Shown here: positions 7,363 to 14,748 of the stretch, in pieces
Position numbering within the stretch: position 1 is the stretch's first letter
How the letters are laid out: the number at the start of each line of letters is the position of its first letter
Translations under genes and position numbers: made by a program
Origin: Flavobacteriales bacterium
GTDB taxonomy: Bacteria > Bacteroidota > Bacteroidia > Flavobacteriales_D > Crocinitomicaceae
Length of the DNA: 14,801 nt
Assembly (NCBI GenBank): GCA_009926905.1
Contig: RFNX01000378.1
Coordinates: 1-14,801 of the forward strand
Direction of reading: 5' to 3'
Notes under the pieces: generated by a model
Told to the model about the DNA's origin: nothing
The model's database searches: none
Seen by the model: only the letters and a program-made list of their open reading frames with translations

Positions 7363-8949
7363 CTATTTTAACTGCTTCAACGCCTCTTTTATCTCTTTGT
7401 CGTAGTCATTATAGACACGATTAAATCCTTCTTCTGTCCAAAGTTGACGTGCAATCTCTGCTTTGATTAATTTAGAAATCAACTTTTTACTGTGTTCAAA
7501 TTCTGAATAATTGATTTCAATTTTATAGTATTTCTTAGCAAATTGGGCAAACTTCAAACAAAGCGCCTCATCTACTTGAAATGTTGAATTAAACACTGCC
7601 GCATTTGACCACTTATTTCTTTTATCTTTCACATAGTCGAAGGAAAAAGCATTGAAAGCTCCACTCCATTGTAAAGTTGTCAAATAAATACTCGTACCAG
7701 AAGAGTCAAAAGGAACAAACACGTCTGGAGTAATGCCGCCGCCGCCATAAACAATTCTACCTTTCTTAGTTTTAAAGCGCGGTGCATCTTTGAATATAGT
7801 ACTGTCAGGTTTGTACATTTCGCCATTTGTAAAGCGTTCTTCGTCTTCAATGTATTCTTCGTAACTTCCTTTATATGGACGTTGAATGCATCTACCAGAA
7901 GGCGTGTAATAGCGAGCAATAGTTATTCTCAAATCACTTCCATCTCTTAGTTTTCTATCTTCTTGCACCAATCCTTTTCCGAATGAACGACGTCCAACGA
8001 TAATTGCTCTGTCATTGTCTTGCAATGCACCAGCTAATATTTCACTGGCAGATGCAGAATTGGAATTGATTAAAACAACAACTTTTGTATCTTCTAATAT
8101 TCCTCCAGCCGTAGATTTGTAAACTTGTTCGCCAATGGATCGCCCTTTTGTTTTTAGAATTACTAAATTTTCTTTTAAAAATTCGTCTGCAATATCAGTG
8201 GCAGAAGTCAAAACGCCACCGCCGTTATTTCTTAAATCTAAAATCAATTTTTTCATGCCCTTTGATTTCAAAGTAGCAGCAGCTTCTCTAAATTCTTCCG
8301 CTGTTGGAACTGAAAACTGATCTATTAAAATATATCCTGTGCTGGAATTTAGCATATACGAAGTGGTTACAGAAAAAATTGGAATCAAAGCTCTTTTAAG
8401 TTTAAATGGAATGATTCTTTTTCCGCGTAAAACTTTAATATTTACAAACGTTCCTTCATCGCCTTTTAATTTACTCATCACCTTTTCATTCGTGATTTTT
8501 TTACTAGCTACCTTTTTTCCTTCAACTTCAATGATTTTATCTCCACCTTTTAATCCTGCGATGTCCGATGGCGAATTTTTAATAACGTTAGAAATACAAA
8601 TGGTATCTCTTAGTAAAACAAAACGCACGCCAATTCCACCAAATTTTCCTTCAATGGATTCGTTTACTGCTTTCATGTCTTTTGCAGGAATGTAATTGCT
8701 ATGAGGATCAAGTTTGTGTAACATTTCTGAAATCGTCTTTTCAAAAATGCTGTCTTTATTGACTTTGTCCACGTAACGCGAATCCAATAAATTAAGAATG
8801 TCTTCTAATTTTTGAACTTCACGATTGTTTCTCGAAAGACTTGCTTGGTTAAATGGTGTTGATAATCGATTTCCAATCCAAAGCCCGAGACTAAGGAACA
8901 GGGCTAACCATAATGGAAGTGTATAATTGGATTTTGGAGCTTCAGACAT
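7363..8949 (-). CDS. ctpA: S41-family C-terminal processing protease
   Basis: With the preferred start the protein has 528 residues. It is a periplasmic tail-specific serine protease. In the numbering from ATG, there is an N-terminal membrane anchor (about 9-28), an S41 N-terminal helical region, a PDZ domain (about 103-185, GGIGVRF, GLKGGDKIIEVEGKKV), and the S41 catalytic domain. The nucleophile is S300 in NSNSASASE and the general base is K325 in SFGKGLVQ; the 25-residue spacing equals that of E. coli Prc. LRNNGGG (239-245) and GGGGITPDV are also typical. ATG at 8949 is preferred over a TTG at 8955. It overlaps the upstream deaminase stop by 8 bp, so the pair is an operon. The C-terminal 110 residues are helical and charged, as in other Bacteroidota members. 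Its substrates cannot be told from sequence. Confidence 0.93.
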   Translation of the reverse strand: MSEAPKSNYTLPLWLALFLSLGLWIGNRLSTPFNQASLSRNNREVQKLEDILNLLDSRYVDKVNKDSIFEKTISEMLHKLDPHSNYIPAKDMKAVNESIEGKFGGIGVRFVLLRDTICISNVIKNSPSDIAGLKGGDKIIEVEGKKVASKKITNEKVMSKLKGDEGTFVNIKVLRGKRIIPFKLKRALIPIFSVTTSYMLNSSTGYILIDQFSVPTAEEFREAAATLKSKGMKKLILDLRNNGGGVLTSATDIADEFLKENLVILKTKGRSIGEQVYKSTAGGILEDTKVVVLINSNSASASEILAGALQDNDRAIIVGRRSFGKGLVQEDRKLRDGSDLRITIARYYTPSGRCIQRPYKGSYEEYIEDEERFTNGEMYKPDSTIFKDAPRFKTKKGRIVYGGGGITPDVFVPFDSSGTSIYLTTLQWSGAFNAFSFDYVKDKRNKWSNAAVFNSTFQVDEALCLKFAQFAKKYYKIEINYSEFEHSKKLISKLIKAEIARQLWTEEGFNRVYNDYDKEIKEALKQLK

Positions 8950-9385
8950 CGTCAATGTTTTGAATTTGTGATACTTCCAGGCCGGCTGATATTAAGAAAT
9001 CAATACCTGAAGTATCTTTATATGCTTCTTGATAAACCAATCGTTTGATGCCAGATTGAAGTACTAATTTACTGCAATCTTTACAAGGCGAATGTGTTAA
9101 ATAAAGTGTTGCGTCTTTGCAATTATTAGTTGATTTTGCCACTTTTAAAATAGCATTAGCTTCTGCATGTAGAACGTACCAATGCGTTTCTCCAATTTCA
9201 TTTTCGCAACAATTATCAAATCCTGCAGGCGTTCCATTATAACCGTCTGAAATAATGATAGCATCTTTAACGATGATTGCACCAACTTGTTTGCGTTGAC
9301 AATGTGACAATTTCGCCCAACTTGAAGCCAAACGTAAGTAAGCTCTGTCGTAACGCAATTGTTTATTCTCTTCTGTATTTAGCAT
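8942..9385 (-). CDS. Deoxycytidylate (dCMP) deaminase
   Basis: A 147-residue cytoplasmic zinc enzyme that converts dCMP to dUMP, the precursor for dTMP synthesis. The cytidine/deoxycytidylate deaminase motifs are complete: HAEANA with zinc ligand H73 and proton-shuttling E75, and PCKDC with zinc ligands C101 and C104. The DGYNGTPAGFDNC stretch (47-59) and the CENEIGETHWYVLHAE region are characteristic of dCMP deaminase (ComEB type) rather than cytidine deaminase or the tRNA deaminase TadA. The length is usual for the family. The start ATG lies about 10 bases behind a strong promoter box. Downstream the protease gene overlaps by 8 bp. Confidence 0.93.
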   Translation of the reverse strand: MLNTEENKQLRYDRAYLRLASSWAKLSHCQRKQVGAIIVKDAIIISDGYNGTPAGFDNCCENEIGETHWYVLHAEANAILKVAKSTNNCKDATLYLTHSPCKDCSKLVLQSGIKRLVYQEAYKDTSGIDFLISAGLEVSQIQNIDDV

Positions 9386-9394
9386 ATTTCCTTA

Positions 9395-9424
9395 CAAATG
9401 TAGAGAATTGAACGAAAGCACCAA
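9395..9424 (-). promoter_or_regulatory. Bacteroidota promoter for the deaminase-protease operon
   Basis: Read on the minus strand, TTG (9424-9422) is followed by exactly 19 bases and then TACATTTG (9402-9395), a full match to the Bacteroidota TTG-N19-TAnnTTTG pattern. The ATG is at 9385, nine bases past the -7 box, so the transcript would have almost no leader. This separates the deaminase-protease pair from the respiratory operon upstream. Confidence 0.75.
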
Positions 9425-9448
9425 TATAAAAAGGGTTAAAAGGGACGA

Positions 9449-9979
9449 TTAAGCGTAATAAGGCGAAATCATGATGTAAACAATAACTCCTGTTACGGCC
9501 ACATATAACCAAATTGGAAATGCAATTTTAGTCCATCTTTTGTGTTTTTGATAATTACCTTCCCAAGCAAAAAGATAGGTGAAAAGCACAACAGGAATTA
9601 CAGCAATACTCAGTAAAATATGGGAAATCAAAATGAAATAATAAGTCGCTTTCATTGTTCCTCCATAAGAGGTAGGTGATGAGGTTGCATGATAAGCTAC
9701 GTAGCATAACAAGAACAACAAAGAAATTGCTAAACACGTTTGAATTAACTTTTGATGCACTGTAACATTTCCTTTTTTAATAGCTACTAAAGCTGCGATT
9801 AGTAAAAGTGCGGTCGTTCCATTTAAACCAGCATAAAATGGTGGTAAAAAAGACAAATCAACACCTTCAATATGAACTTTAAATAAAGCAGCTACCGCAA
9901 CGGGAATAACTATTGATAATGCAATAATTAATTTACGTGCTTTTTTAGCTTTATTTGGTGGGAGAGATGTCGTATTCAT
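9449..9979 (-). CDS. DUF420 membrane protein, oxidase-assembly associated
   Basis: A 176-residue inner-membrane protein with five predicted transmembrane segments (about 17-34, 46-66, 77-95, 111-137, 151-171). It matches the DUF420 family by overall layout and by histidines in or next to the membrane (H75 in TVHQKL, H97 in AYHATSS, H120 in LISHILL, H146 in QKHKRW). These could bind heme or copper. A DUF420-type protein, CtaM, is required for heme-copper oxidase activity in Staphylococcus aureus, and family members often lie beside oxidase genes as here. The start overlaps the SCO gene by 29 bp. It is the last gene of the respiratory operon. No terminator hairpin is obvious in the 63 bp behind it. 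Confidence 0.85.
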   Translation of the reverse strand: MNTTSLPPNKAKKARKLIIALSIVIPVAVAALFKVHIEGVDLSFLPPFYAGLNGTTALLLIAALVAIKKGNVTVHQKLIQTCLAISLLFLLCYVAYHATSSPTSYGGTMKATYYFILISHILLSIAVIPVVLFTYLFAWEGNYQKHKRWTKIAFPIWLYVAVTGVIVYIMISPYYA

Positions 9980-10628
9980 ATTCTAGTAACTTAAAGATAT
10001 CTTCTTTTAACCGTTTATATTCTTTTTTGTTCACAGAGCCATCAAAACTTGTAACAGCATAAACTCCTCTCACATAACCTGATTTGTCAACCAATGTGAA
10101 AGAGCCAGAATGTGCATACCCTCCTTCAGCTTCTTCGTCACGACCAGCGAATGTTTGAAAGTTTTCAATTCCTAAACGATGTGTTTCCGCTTCTTCGCCA
10201 GTTAAAAACGCCCAATTTTTTGCGATAATTCCATGTTTTTTGCGATAAGCTTTCAAAACACTTGGAACATCATTTTTAGGATTGATTGTGAAAGACAAAA
10301 ATTGAACGTGTTTTTTCAAAGATGCAGTTTCTTTATTCAGGTTTTTCAACTGCGAATTCATAATTGGGCAAATGGTAGGGCAAGTTGCAAAAAAGAATTC
10401 AGCCACCCAAATCTTATTTTTGAAGTCTTTGTTTGTCACCCAAACGGAATCTTCGTTCAAGAAACGAAAAGTTGGAATTTTAGGATACACTGTATCAACT
10501 ACAGTTTGTCCGTCAACTTTTCTGTAAGTTAAATCATAGTTTCCTATTATTGGCAGAACGCGTTTTTTCTCAGATTCACAAGCAATTAATGCGGAAAATG
10601 CTAGTAAGAAAAATAAAACCTTTTTCAC
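9951..10628 (-). CDS. SCO1/SenC-family copper chaperone lipoprotein
   Basis: A 225-residue lipoprotein with a thioredoxin-like fold that delivers copper to, or reduces, the CuA site of cytochrome c oxidase subunit II. The signal peptide ends in the lipobox LIAC, so C17 is probably lipid-modified and the protein sits in the periplasm on a membrane. The copper ligands are complete: C83 and C87 in ATCPTICP and H173 in YAHSGSF. The segment SFTINPKND (112-120) replaces the common DP..D motif with an asparagine form. The stop overlaps the DUF420 start by 29 bp, and the upstream SCO-like gene ends 2 bp before its start, so tight co-translation is expected. Confidence 0.92.
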   Translation of the reverse strand: MKKVLFFLLAFSALIACESEKKRVLPIIGNYDLTYRKVDGQTVVDTVYPKIPTFRFLNEDSVWVTNKDFKNKIWVAEFFFATCPTICPIMNSQLKNLNKETASLKKHVQFLSFTINPKNDVPSVLKAYRKKHGIIAKNWAFLTGEEAETHRLGIENFQTFAGRDEEAEGGYAHSGSFTLVDKSGYVRGVYAVTSFDGSVNKKEYKRLKEDIFKLLEYEYDISPTK

Positions 10629-10630
10629 TT

Positions 10631-11308
10631 TTATTGTTTTCTTTCTTTATCGTATTGTTTTTGCAGCAATGCAATATCTTCTTTCATTCTTCTTACAAGT
10701 CCTTCTTCTTTTCCAGGAAGAACCATTCTCAAATGATTATTTTTATCTAATAAAAGAATTAATTCTTGAAAAGCTTCACCGCCGTAATATTTTTTTCCAT
10801 GTTGCAATAAGCTTTGACCATTATGGTTGAAATCATAAACTTTGCGAGCGTCTCCTGAAACGATTAGCCATAATTCTGGGTCATATTCCTCAACATTGTC
10901 TTTCAATGCATCTTGAATTGTTTTCAATTCGTTTTCTGGGAGCGGATTACCTTTTCCATCAGTTACAAATGAAATAATACGAACTTTTTTGAGTTTTTTT
11001 CTTTTGTTTTTACGAATGTGCTGATAAATCATTTGATCCACGTGCCAAAAAGAAATAGCACAATCCTCAGGACATGTTTTTTGTAAAGTGGTAACGATAA
11101 CTATCTCGCCTTTAAAATCAGCGAAGGACTTTATTTCTCCTTTACCATAAATTTTAAAAGTTGATTCTTTGACTTTCCCGAAATCACCGAGTTTTTGGAA
11201 TTTGTGTTCGCAACCTCTAGTTCCAATGAAAATCAACAATAAAGCCGGTCCGAATAAAAGTAAAAATGCTAGTATTACTTTGCTCCGACCGGCTGAAGTT
11301 TTTTTCAC
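10631..11308 (-). CDS. SCO-like thioredoxin-fold protein lacking the copper histidine
   Basis: A 225-residue protein anchored by one N-terminal membrane helix (about 10-30) with its domain in the periplasm. It retains the CxxxC pair (C79 and C83 in KTCPEDC) and the SCO-like strand and helix order. In alignment by eye with the neighbour SCO protein, the stretch before LLLDKNNHLR carries phenylalanine (about F180) where the copper-binding histidine should be. This suggests thiol-disulfide exchange or a partner role instead of copper transfer. A very basic patch NKRKKLKKVR lies at 101-110. It lies 12 bp downstream of the subunit IV gene and 2 bp upstream of the canonical SCO gene, which supports a role in maturing the same oxidase. 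Confidence 0.82.
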   Translation of the reverse strand: MKKTSAGRSKVILAFLLLFGPALLLIFIGTRGCEHKFQKLGDFGKVKESTFKIYGKGEIKSFADFKGEIVIVTTLQKTCPEDCAISFWHVDQMIYQHIRKNKRKKLKKVRIISFVTDGKGNPLPENELKTIQDALKDNVEEYDPELWLIVSGDARKVYDFNHNGQSLLQHGKKYYGGEAFQELILLLDKNNHLRMVLPGKEEGLVRRMKEDIALLQKQYDKERKQ

Positions 11309-11320
11309 GGTTCGTTTACT

Positions 11321-11689
11321 TTAAACCCCGTAAGTTGACCAAGCTTCTCCTACTGCAAGCGCTTCCCAAAGGGCGATGAAAATTAGGTAAAGCAAAAATA
11401 AGATGTAAGGCACTAAAACTACATAACGTAATGTTTTTTTCTCATCACCTAAGTGCATGAAAACCATTACAATGTATCCCGCTTTAAATAGAGTCATTAT
11501 AATAAAAGCCCATTTAACATAAGGCCAAGCAGCGTCTGATTGATGTATGTATGAACCCAAAAATACCTCAACAGCAGTTAAAGCAGTTAAAAGTGCAGTT
11601 ACAAACCATATTTTTTTACGTATCGCTACACCTTGCTCTTCTGAGTGATGCGTATGTAAAGAATATTCTATTAAATCGTCTCTTTCCAT
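11321..11689 (-). CDS. Cytochrome c oxidase subunit IV
   Basis: A 122-residue inner-membrane protein with three transmembrane helices (about 27-46, 58-80, 88-112). The segment KAGYIVMVFMHLGDEKK is the hallmark of the prokaryotic caa3-type and bo3-type oxidase subunit IV family. It has no cofactor ligands and helps stabilise or assemble the oxidase. The N-terminal 24 residues are hydrophilic and contain HTHH, as is common in Bacteroidota copies. It sits 19 bp behind subunit III and 12 bp before the SCO-like gene. Family length is about 100-125 residues, so it looks complete. Confidence 0.87.
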   Translation of the reverse strand: MERDDLIEYSLHTHHSEEQGVAIRKKIWFVTALLTALTAVEVFLGSYIHQSDAAWPYVKWAFIIMTLFKAGYIVMVFMHLGDEKKTLRYVVLVPYILFLLYLIFIALWEALAVGEAWSTYGV

Positions 11690-11708
11690 GAATTCTTTGT
11701 TTTAATAA

Positions 11709-12755
11709 TTATACTAAGTAGAAGAATGTAAATACAAACACCCAAACTAAATCGACAAAGTGCCAGTAAAGTCCAGTTTTTTCTACCATTTCATAGTGAC
11801 CTCTTTTGTGATATGTACCAGCCAAAACACCAATACAAATCAAGATATTAATCATTACTCCTGAGAATACGTGGAATCCGTGAAACCCAGTAATGAAGAA
11901 GAAGAATTGACCATACTGTTGAGGACCGTATTCGTTTTGTTTAAGATTGGCTCCGTAAATTACACGGTCTGCTTCACCAGAATATAGTGATTCATAATAT
12001 AGTTTAGCTGCCTTATCGCCTTCAATTGGTGCATCACCGATTTTATTTTTACTACCATCTTTTTTGATGATAAGTTTCATTTCGTGATCTTTTTCTTTAT
12101 TGATTTTTGCAACAGAACCGTCTTCTAAAAGTATTACTGCATCGTCTAATTTATCTTTTTGAGCAAATAAATGGCCTTTTTCAGCAGCATGTTGGAAAGT
12201 GTGCATTAATTCTTCTTTCACAACATCCCCTTTTTTGTGGTGTTTTCCTGCTTGAACTACTGTAAAACTTTTGATTTCTCCAAAATGCCCTTTAACAATT
12301 GCTTGTGAACCATCCGCTAATTCGATTTTACCAAATTCAGAACCGTGAATGAAGTGACTCCACTCCCAAGCTTGAGAACCTAAGAAGAAGAAACCACCAA
12401 TAATGGTCGCAATCATCCATTTAGTAACTCCTTTGCGATCCATTCGATGTCCGGCTTCTACAGCTAACACCATTGTTACGGAAGAAACTATTAGGATAAA
12501 GGTCATTAATGCCACATAGATTAGTGGGTACCCGTGACCCAAAAAAGGTAATGAATTGAAAGTTTCTTCACCAATTGGCCAAGCATCTTGCGCATCGTGA
12601 CGCGTAAAACCATAAGCAATTAGTAATCCTCCAAATGTCAATGCATCTGACACGAGGAAAAACCACATCATTAATTTACCATAGCTTGTTTGAAACGGAG
12701 ATTCCTTTCCACCCCAAAGGGCTTTGGCATCTAGTTCAGTTGTGTGTCCTGCCAT
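11709..12755 (-). CDS. Cytochrome c oxidase subunit III with soluble insertion
   Basis: A 348-residue inner-membrane protein. The membrane core is a five-helix subunit III: helix 1 at about 28-50, helix 2 at 76-100, helix 3 at 113-132, then after a long soluble stretch helix 4 at 283-312 and helix 5 at 328-347. Conserved signs are the glutamate in LAVEAGH, GSQAWEW (126-132), FHGFHVFSG (291-299) and YWHFVDLVW (330-338). Between helices 3 and 4, where typical family members have about 15 residues, about 140 hydrophilic residues (140-280) are inserted. By known topology this loop faces the periplasm, where cytochrome c docks. Similar insertions are known to me from flavobacterial copies. Subunit III stabilises proton uptake and turnover of subunit I, which is not in this window. 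Confidence 0.88.
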   Translation of the reverse strand: MAGHTTELDAKALWGGKESPFQTSYGKLMMWFFLVSDALTFGGLLIAYGFTRHDAQDAWPIGEETFNSLPFLGHGYPLIYVALMTFILIVSSVTMVLAVEAGHRMDRKGVTKWMIATIIGGFFFLGSQAWEWSHFIHGSEFGKIELADGSQAIVKGHFGEIKSFTVVQAGKHHKKGDVVKEELMHTFQHAAEKGHLFAQKDKLDDAVILLEDGSVAKINKEKDHEMKLIIKKDGSKNKIGDAPIEGDKAAKLYYESLYSGEADRVIYGANLKQNEYGPQQYGQFFFFITGFHGFHVFSGVMINILICIGVLAGTYHKRGHYEMVEKTGLYWHFVDLVWVFVFTFFYLV

Positions 12756-12777
12756 TTTTTAAGATTTTTTTGCAAGT

Positions 12778-13830
12778 TTAATGAATAAAAACCAAAAATA
12801 GTAATAAATATATCCATAAAACACCTAAAAAGTGCCAGAAAATTGCACCGAGGCGTAGTGACAAGTTGTTATTCGAATTAAATCTACCTGAAAATGAATA
12901 GATTGTAACTTTTAACAAGTAAATCAATGCAAATAAAATATGTAATAAATGTATGATACTTATTAGGTAAAGAAATGATGTGGCTGAATCTGCAGTCTCA
13001 GTAGCTTTAATTTGAAGATAATTTGGCAATTCTTTACCTTTGTAATGCAATCTACGATTTTTATACTCAAGCTCTTTTCCCTTGTAATAAACATGAAAAT
13101 CTTTCCCAAATTCGCCTCTTACGAAGAAATCACCACGCTTATCTTCCACATTCATAGCTAAAAATGTCAAGCGCATTTCATCAACATATTCCAGTTGTGT
13201 GGAATCGTTTAAATACAAATGTTTGTTTTTGACAATTAAAGGCTGATTGTTAAAATAAATTTCAAAGTTCTTGTCGTTGTTTGAAACAGTTAACGCCTCT
13301 CTCTTTTTTGTTGAAGAAAATTGTTTCATGTAGTTTTGAAACGCTGCGAAATCTTTTTCGCTCATTTCTTTTCCACTTATTTTAAATTCGTTTCCATCTA
13401 CTTCTATAAAATCACCTTTATATTTCAATTCGTAGTAGTCACCGTATCGCCCGTCAGTTACAATTATGTGATTATTAATCGGGTGAATTCCTCCATTGAT
13501 AAGTTGATTATAGCCTTTGAATTGAAAATAAATGAAAAGTCCACCTAAAACAACAGTTGAACCCATCCAAAATTTTAGCATTGATTGCTTGTCTCTTTTT
13601 GCAGCAATAATAGCCAAAATGAAAGTCAAACTGCTCAATAAAATGCTTGTTGTACTTAACCAAAAACCAGAAGGTAGTGGATATTTCAACCAAAATGAAT
13701 CTCCCATCATTACGATATAAGCGGATGTAAAACCTGCAAATAACATTATAATACTGAAGATACTAACGTAAACGAGATTTTTCTTCATTTTCTCATTGAC
13801 AATCGGGTCTAATTCTTTTGAGTAATCCAT
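12778..13830 (-). CDS. Second heme-copper oxidase subunit III, repeat-containing insertion
   Basis: A 350-residue inner-membrane protein of the second Bacteroidota subunit III type. Membrane helices lie at about 18-41, 55-77, 88-105, 284-312 and 325-348. HLLHILFALIYL (294-305) stands in for the usual histidine motif of helix 4, and FWHFLGVLWIYLLLF (331-345) is the typical last helix. It lacks the glutamate motif of the neighbour protein. Typical members of this type are about 190-200 residues, but here about 160 soluble residues (118-280) are inserted between helices 3 and 4. The insertion contains three related units of about 56 residues, starting at residues 131, 188 and 244, each opening with an aromatic-rich strand pair (DFHVYYKGKELEY in the third). 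It is 16 bp from the heme O synthase gene and 22 bp from the other subunit III gene. Confidence 0.85.
   Translation of the reverse strand: MDYSKELDPIVNEKMKKNLVYVSIFSIIMLFAGFTSAYIVMMGDSFWLKYPLPSGFWLSTTSILLSSLTFILAIIAAKRDKQSMLKFWMGSTVVLGGLFIYFQFKGYNQLINGGIHPINNHIIVTDGRYGDYYELKYKGDFIEVDGNEFKISGKEMSEKDFAAFQNYMKQFSSTKKREALTVSNNDKNFEIYFNNQPLIVKNKHLYLNDSTQLEYVDEMRLTFLAMNVEDKRGDFFVRGEFGKDFHVYYKGKELEYKNRRLHYKGKELPNYLQIKATETADSATSFLYLISIIHLLHILFALIYLLKVTIYSFSGRFNSNNNLSLRLGAIFWHFLGVLWIYLLLFLVFIH
12990..13440 (-). repeat. Three ~56-residue repeats inside the oxidase subunit insertion
   Basis: The encoded units start at residues 131 (DYYELKYKGDFIEVDGNEFK), 188 (NFEIYFNNQPLIVKNKHLYL) and 244 (DFHVYYKGKELEYKNRRLHY). 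Spacing is 57 and 56 residues. Units 2 and 3 also share a KR pair 11-12 residues before the strand. The third unit is cut short by the next membrane helix. DNA copies have diverged, so this is an old protein-level repeat. Coordinates are approximate. Confidence 0.6.
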
Positions 13831-13846
13831 GATATAAGTGTTTTAA

Positions 13847-14734
13847 TTATTTCGGAATCATTGCTTCTACACGATCAAAAACATATACAAATTGTATAAT
13901 TGGTAGATAAACAAACGAAGCGAACATAAGTTTACGCGCATCTGCAACTTCGCAACTAATAAATAATTTATAAGAGTAAATAAAGAACCCAATTCCAAAT
14001 GTAGAAGCGATAATTAACGTTGGCAAACCTGTCCATCCCAACAACCAAGGAACCAAACTGAAAGGAATCAAAGCCAATGAATAGACCATAATTAAAAATG
14101 CAGATTGTTTAGACCTACCTGATTTTGCTGGAAGTAGCGAAAAACCACCAGCTTTGTAATCGTCGTAAAGCACCCAAGCAATTGCCCAAAAATGAGGAAA
14201 TTGCCATGTAAATTGCACGAAAAATAAAATTCCAGGTAAAAATCCAAATTTTCCAGTTGCTGCTATTGCACCTAAAAACGGAGGAATTGCACCAGGAAAA
14301 GCACCAACAAAAACTGCCCACGGAGAAAGGCGCTTCATCGGTGTATAAATAAATACGTATGAGAAAAATGCTCCAAATCCAAGAACAGCACTTTGCCAAT
14401 TAATCTCATACAACATTGCTGTTCCAACGATTAAGGATATTGCACAAACAACATAAGCTTCCGTCATAGACATCCAACCTTGTGGCAACGGACGATTCGT
14501 AGTGCGTTTCATCAGTTTATCCAAGTCGCGTTCCCAAATTTGATTTCCACCATTGGATGCTGCAGTCACCAACGTTCCTCCCACCATCAAATAGAAAATT
14601 TCTAATAAATCCGATCCTCCGGCAAATAAATATCCAGACAAGGCAGATAAAATCACCAAAAATGAAAGTCTGAATTTGGTAAACACCAAATAAATCTTGA
14701 AGAGTGACGGTTTCTGAATTTGTTCTGTTGTCAT
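13847..14734 (-). CDS. ctaB: Heme O synthase (protoheme IX farnesyltransferase)
   Basis: A 295-residue polytopic inner-membrane enzyme of the UbiA superfamily. It attaches a farnesyl group to heme B, giving heme O, which is used directly or converted to heme A for the oxidase. The prenyl-diphosphate/Mg motif is NQIWERDLDKLMKRT followed by NRPLP (64-84), and the second polar region is FPHFWAIAWVLYDDYKAGG (179-197). YTPMKRLSPW (130-139) and the FPGAIPP loop (146-152) are also typical. About eight to nine membrane helices are expected. ATG at 14734 is chosen over an in-frame TTG at 14743, because that TTG falls inside the -7 promoter box and the ATG start gives a normal N-terminus. It leads the respiratory operon. 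Confidence 0.93.
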   Translation of the reverse strand: MTTEQIQKPSLFKIYLVFTKFRLSFLVILSALSGYLFAGGSDLLEIFYLMVGGTLVTAASNGGNQIWERDLDKLMKRTTNRPLPQGWMSMTEAYVVCAISLIVGTAMLYEINWQSAVLGFGAFFSYVFIYTPMKRLSPWAVFVGAFPGAIPPFLGAIAATGKFGFLPGILFFVQFTWQFPHFWAIAWVLYDDYKAGGFSLLPAKSGRSKQSAFLIMVYSLALIPFSLVPWLLGWTGLPTLIIASTFGIGFFIYSYKLFISCEVADARKLMFASFVYLPIIQFVYVFDRVEAMIPK

Positions 14735-14740
14735 CGGGCG

Positions 14741-14748
14741 CAAAATTA
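14741..14748 (-). promoter_or_regulatory. Candidate -7 box of the respiratory operon
   Basis: On the minus strand TAATTTTG (14748-14741) matches TAnnTTTG and lies six bases before the ATG at 14734. At -33 only a T-rich stretch (TTTT, around 14768-14771) is present rather than TTG. A transcript from here would be leaderless or nearly so. Transcription may also come from genes beyond the window. Confidence 0.45.

Noticed and set aside
8339..8695. A 118-codon open frame on the + strand inside the S41 protease gene
   Set aside because: It is antisense to a strongly conserved protease with all catalytic motifs; its translation shows no domain and it has no promoter of its own.
10233..10532. A 99-codon + strand frame within the SCO gene
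   Set aside because: It is a shadow of the conserved SCO coding sequence on the other strand.
14735..14743. A TTG start for heme O synthase three codons upstream
   Set aside because: The TTG falls within the proposed -7 box, and the ATG at 14734 gives a normal family N-terminus.
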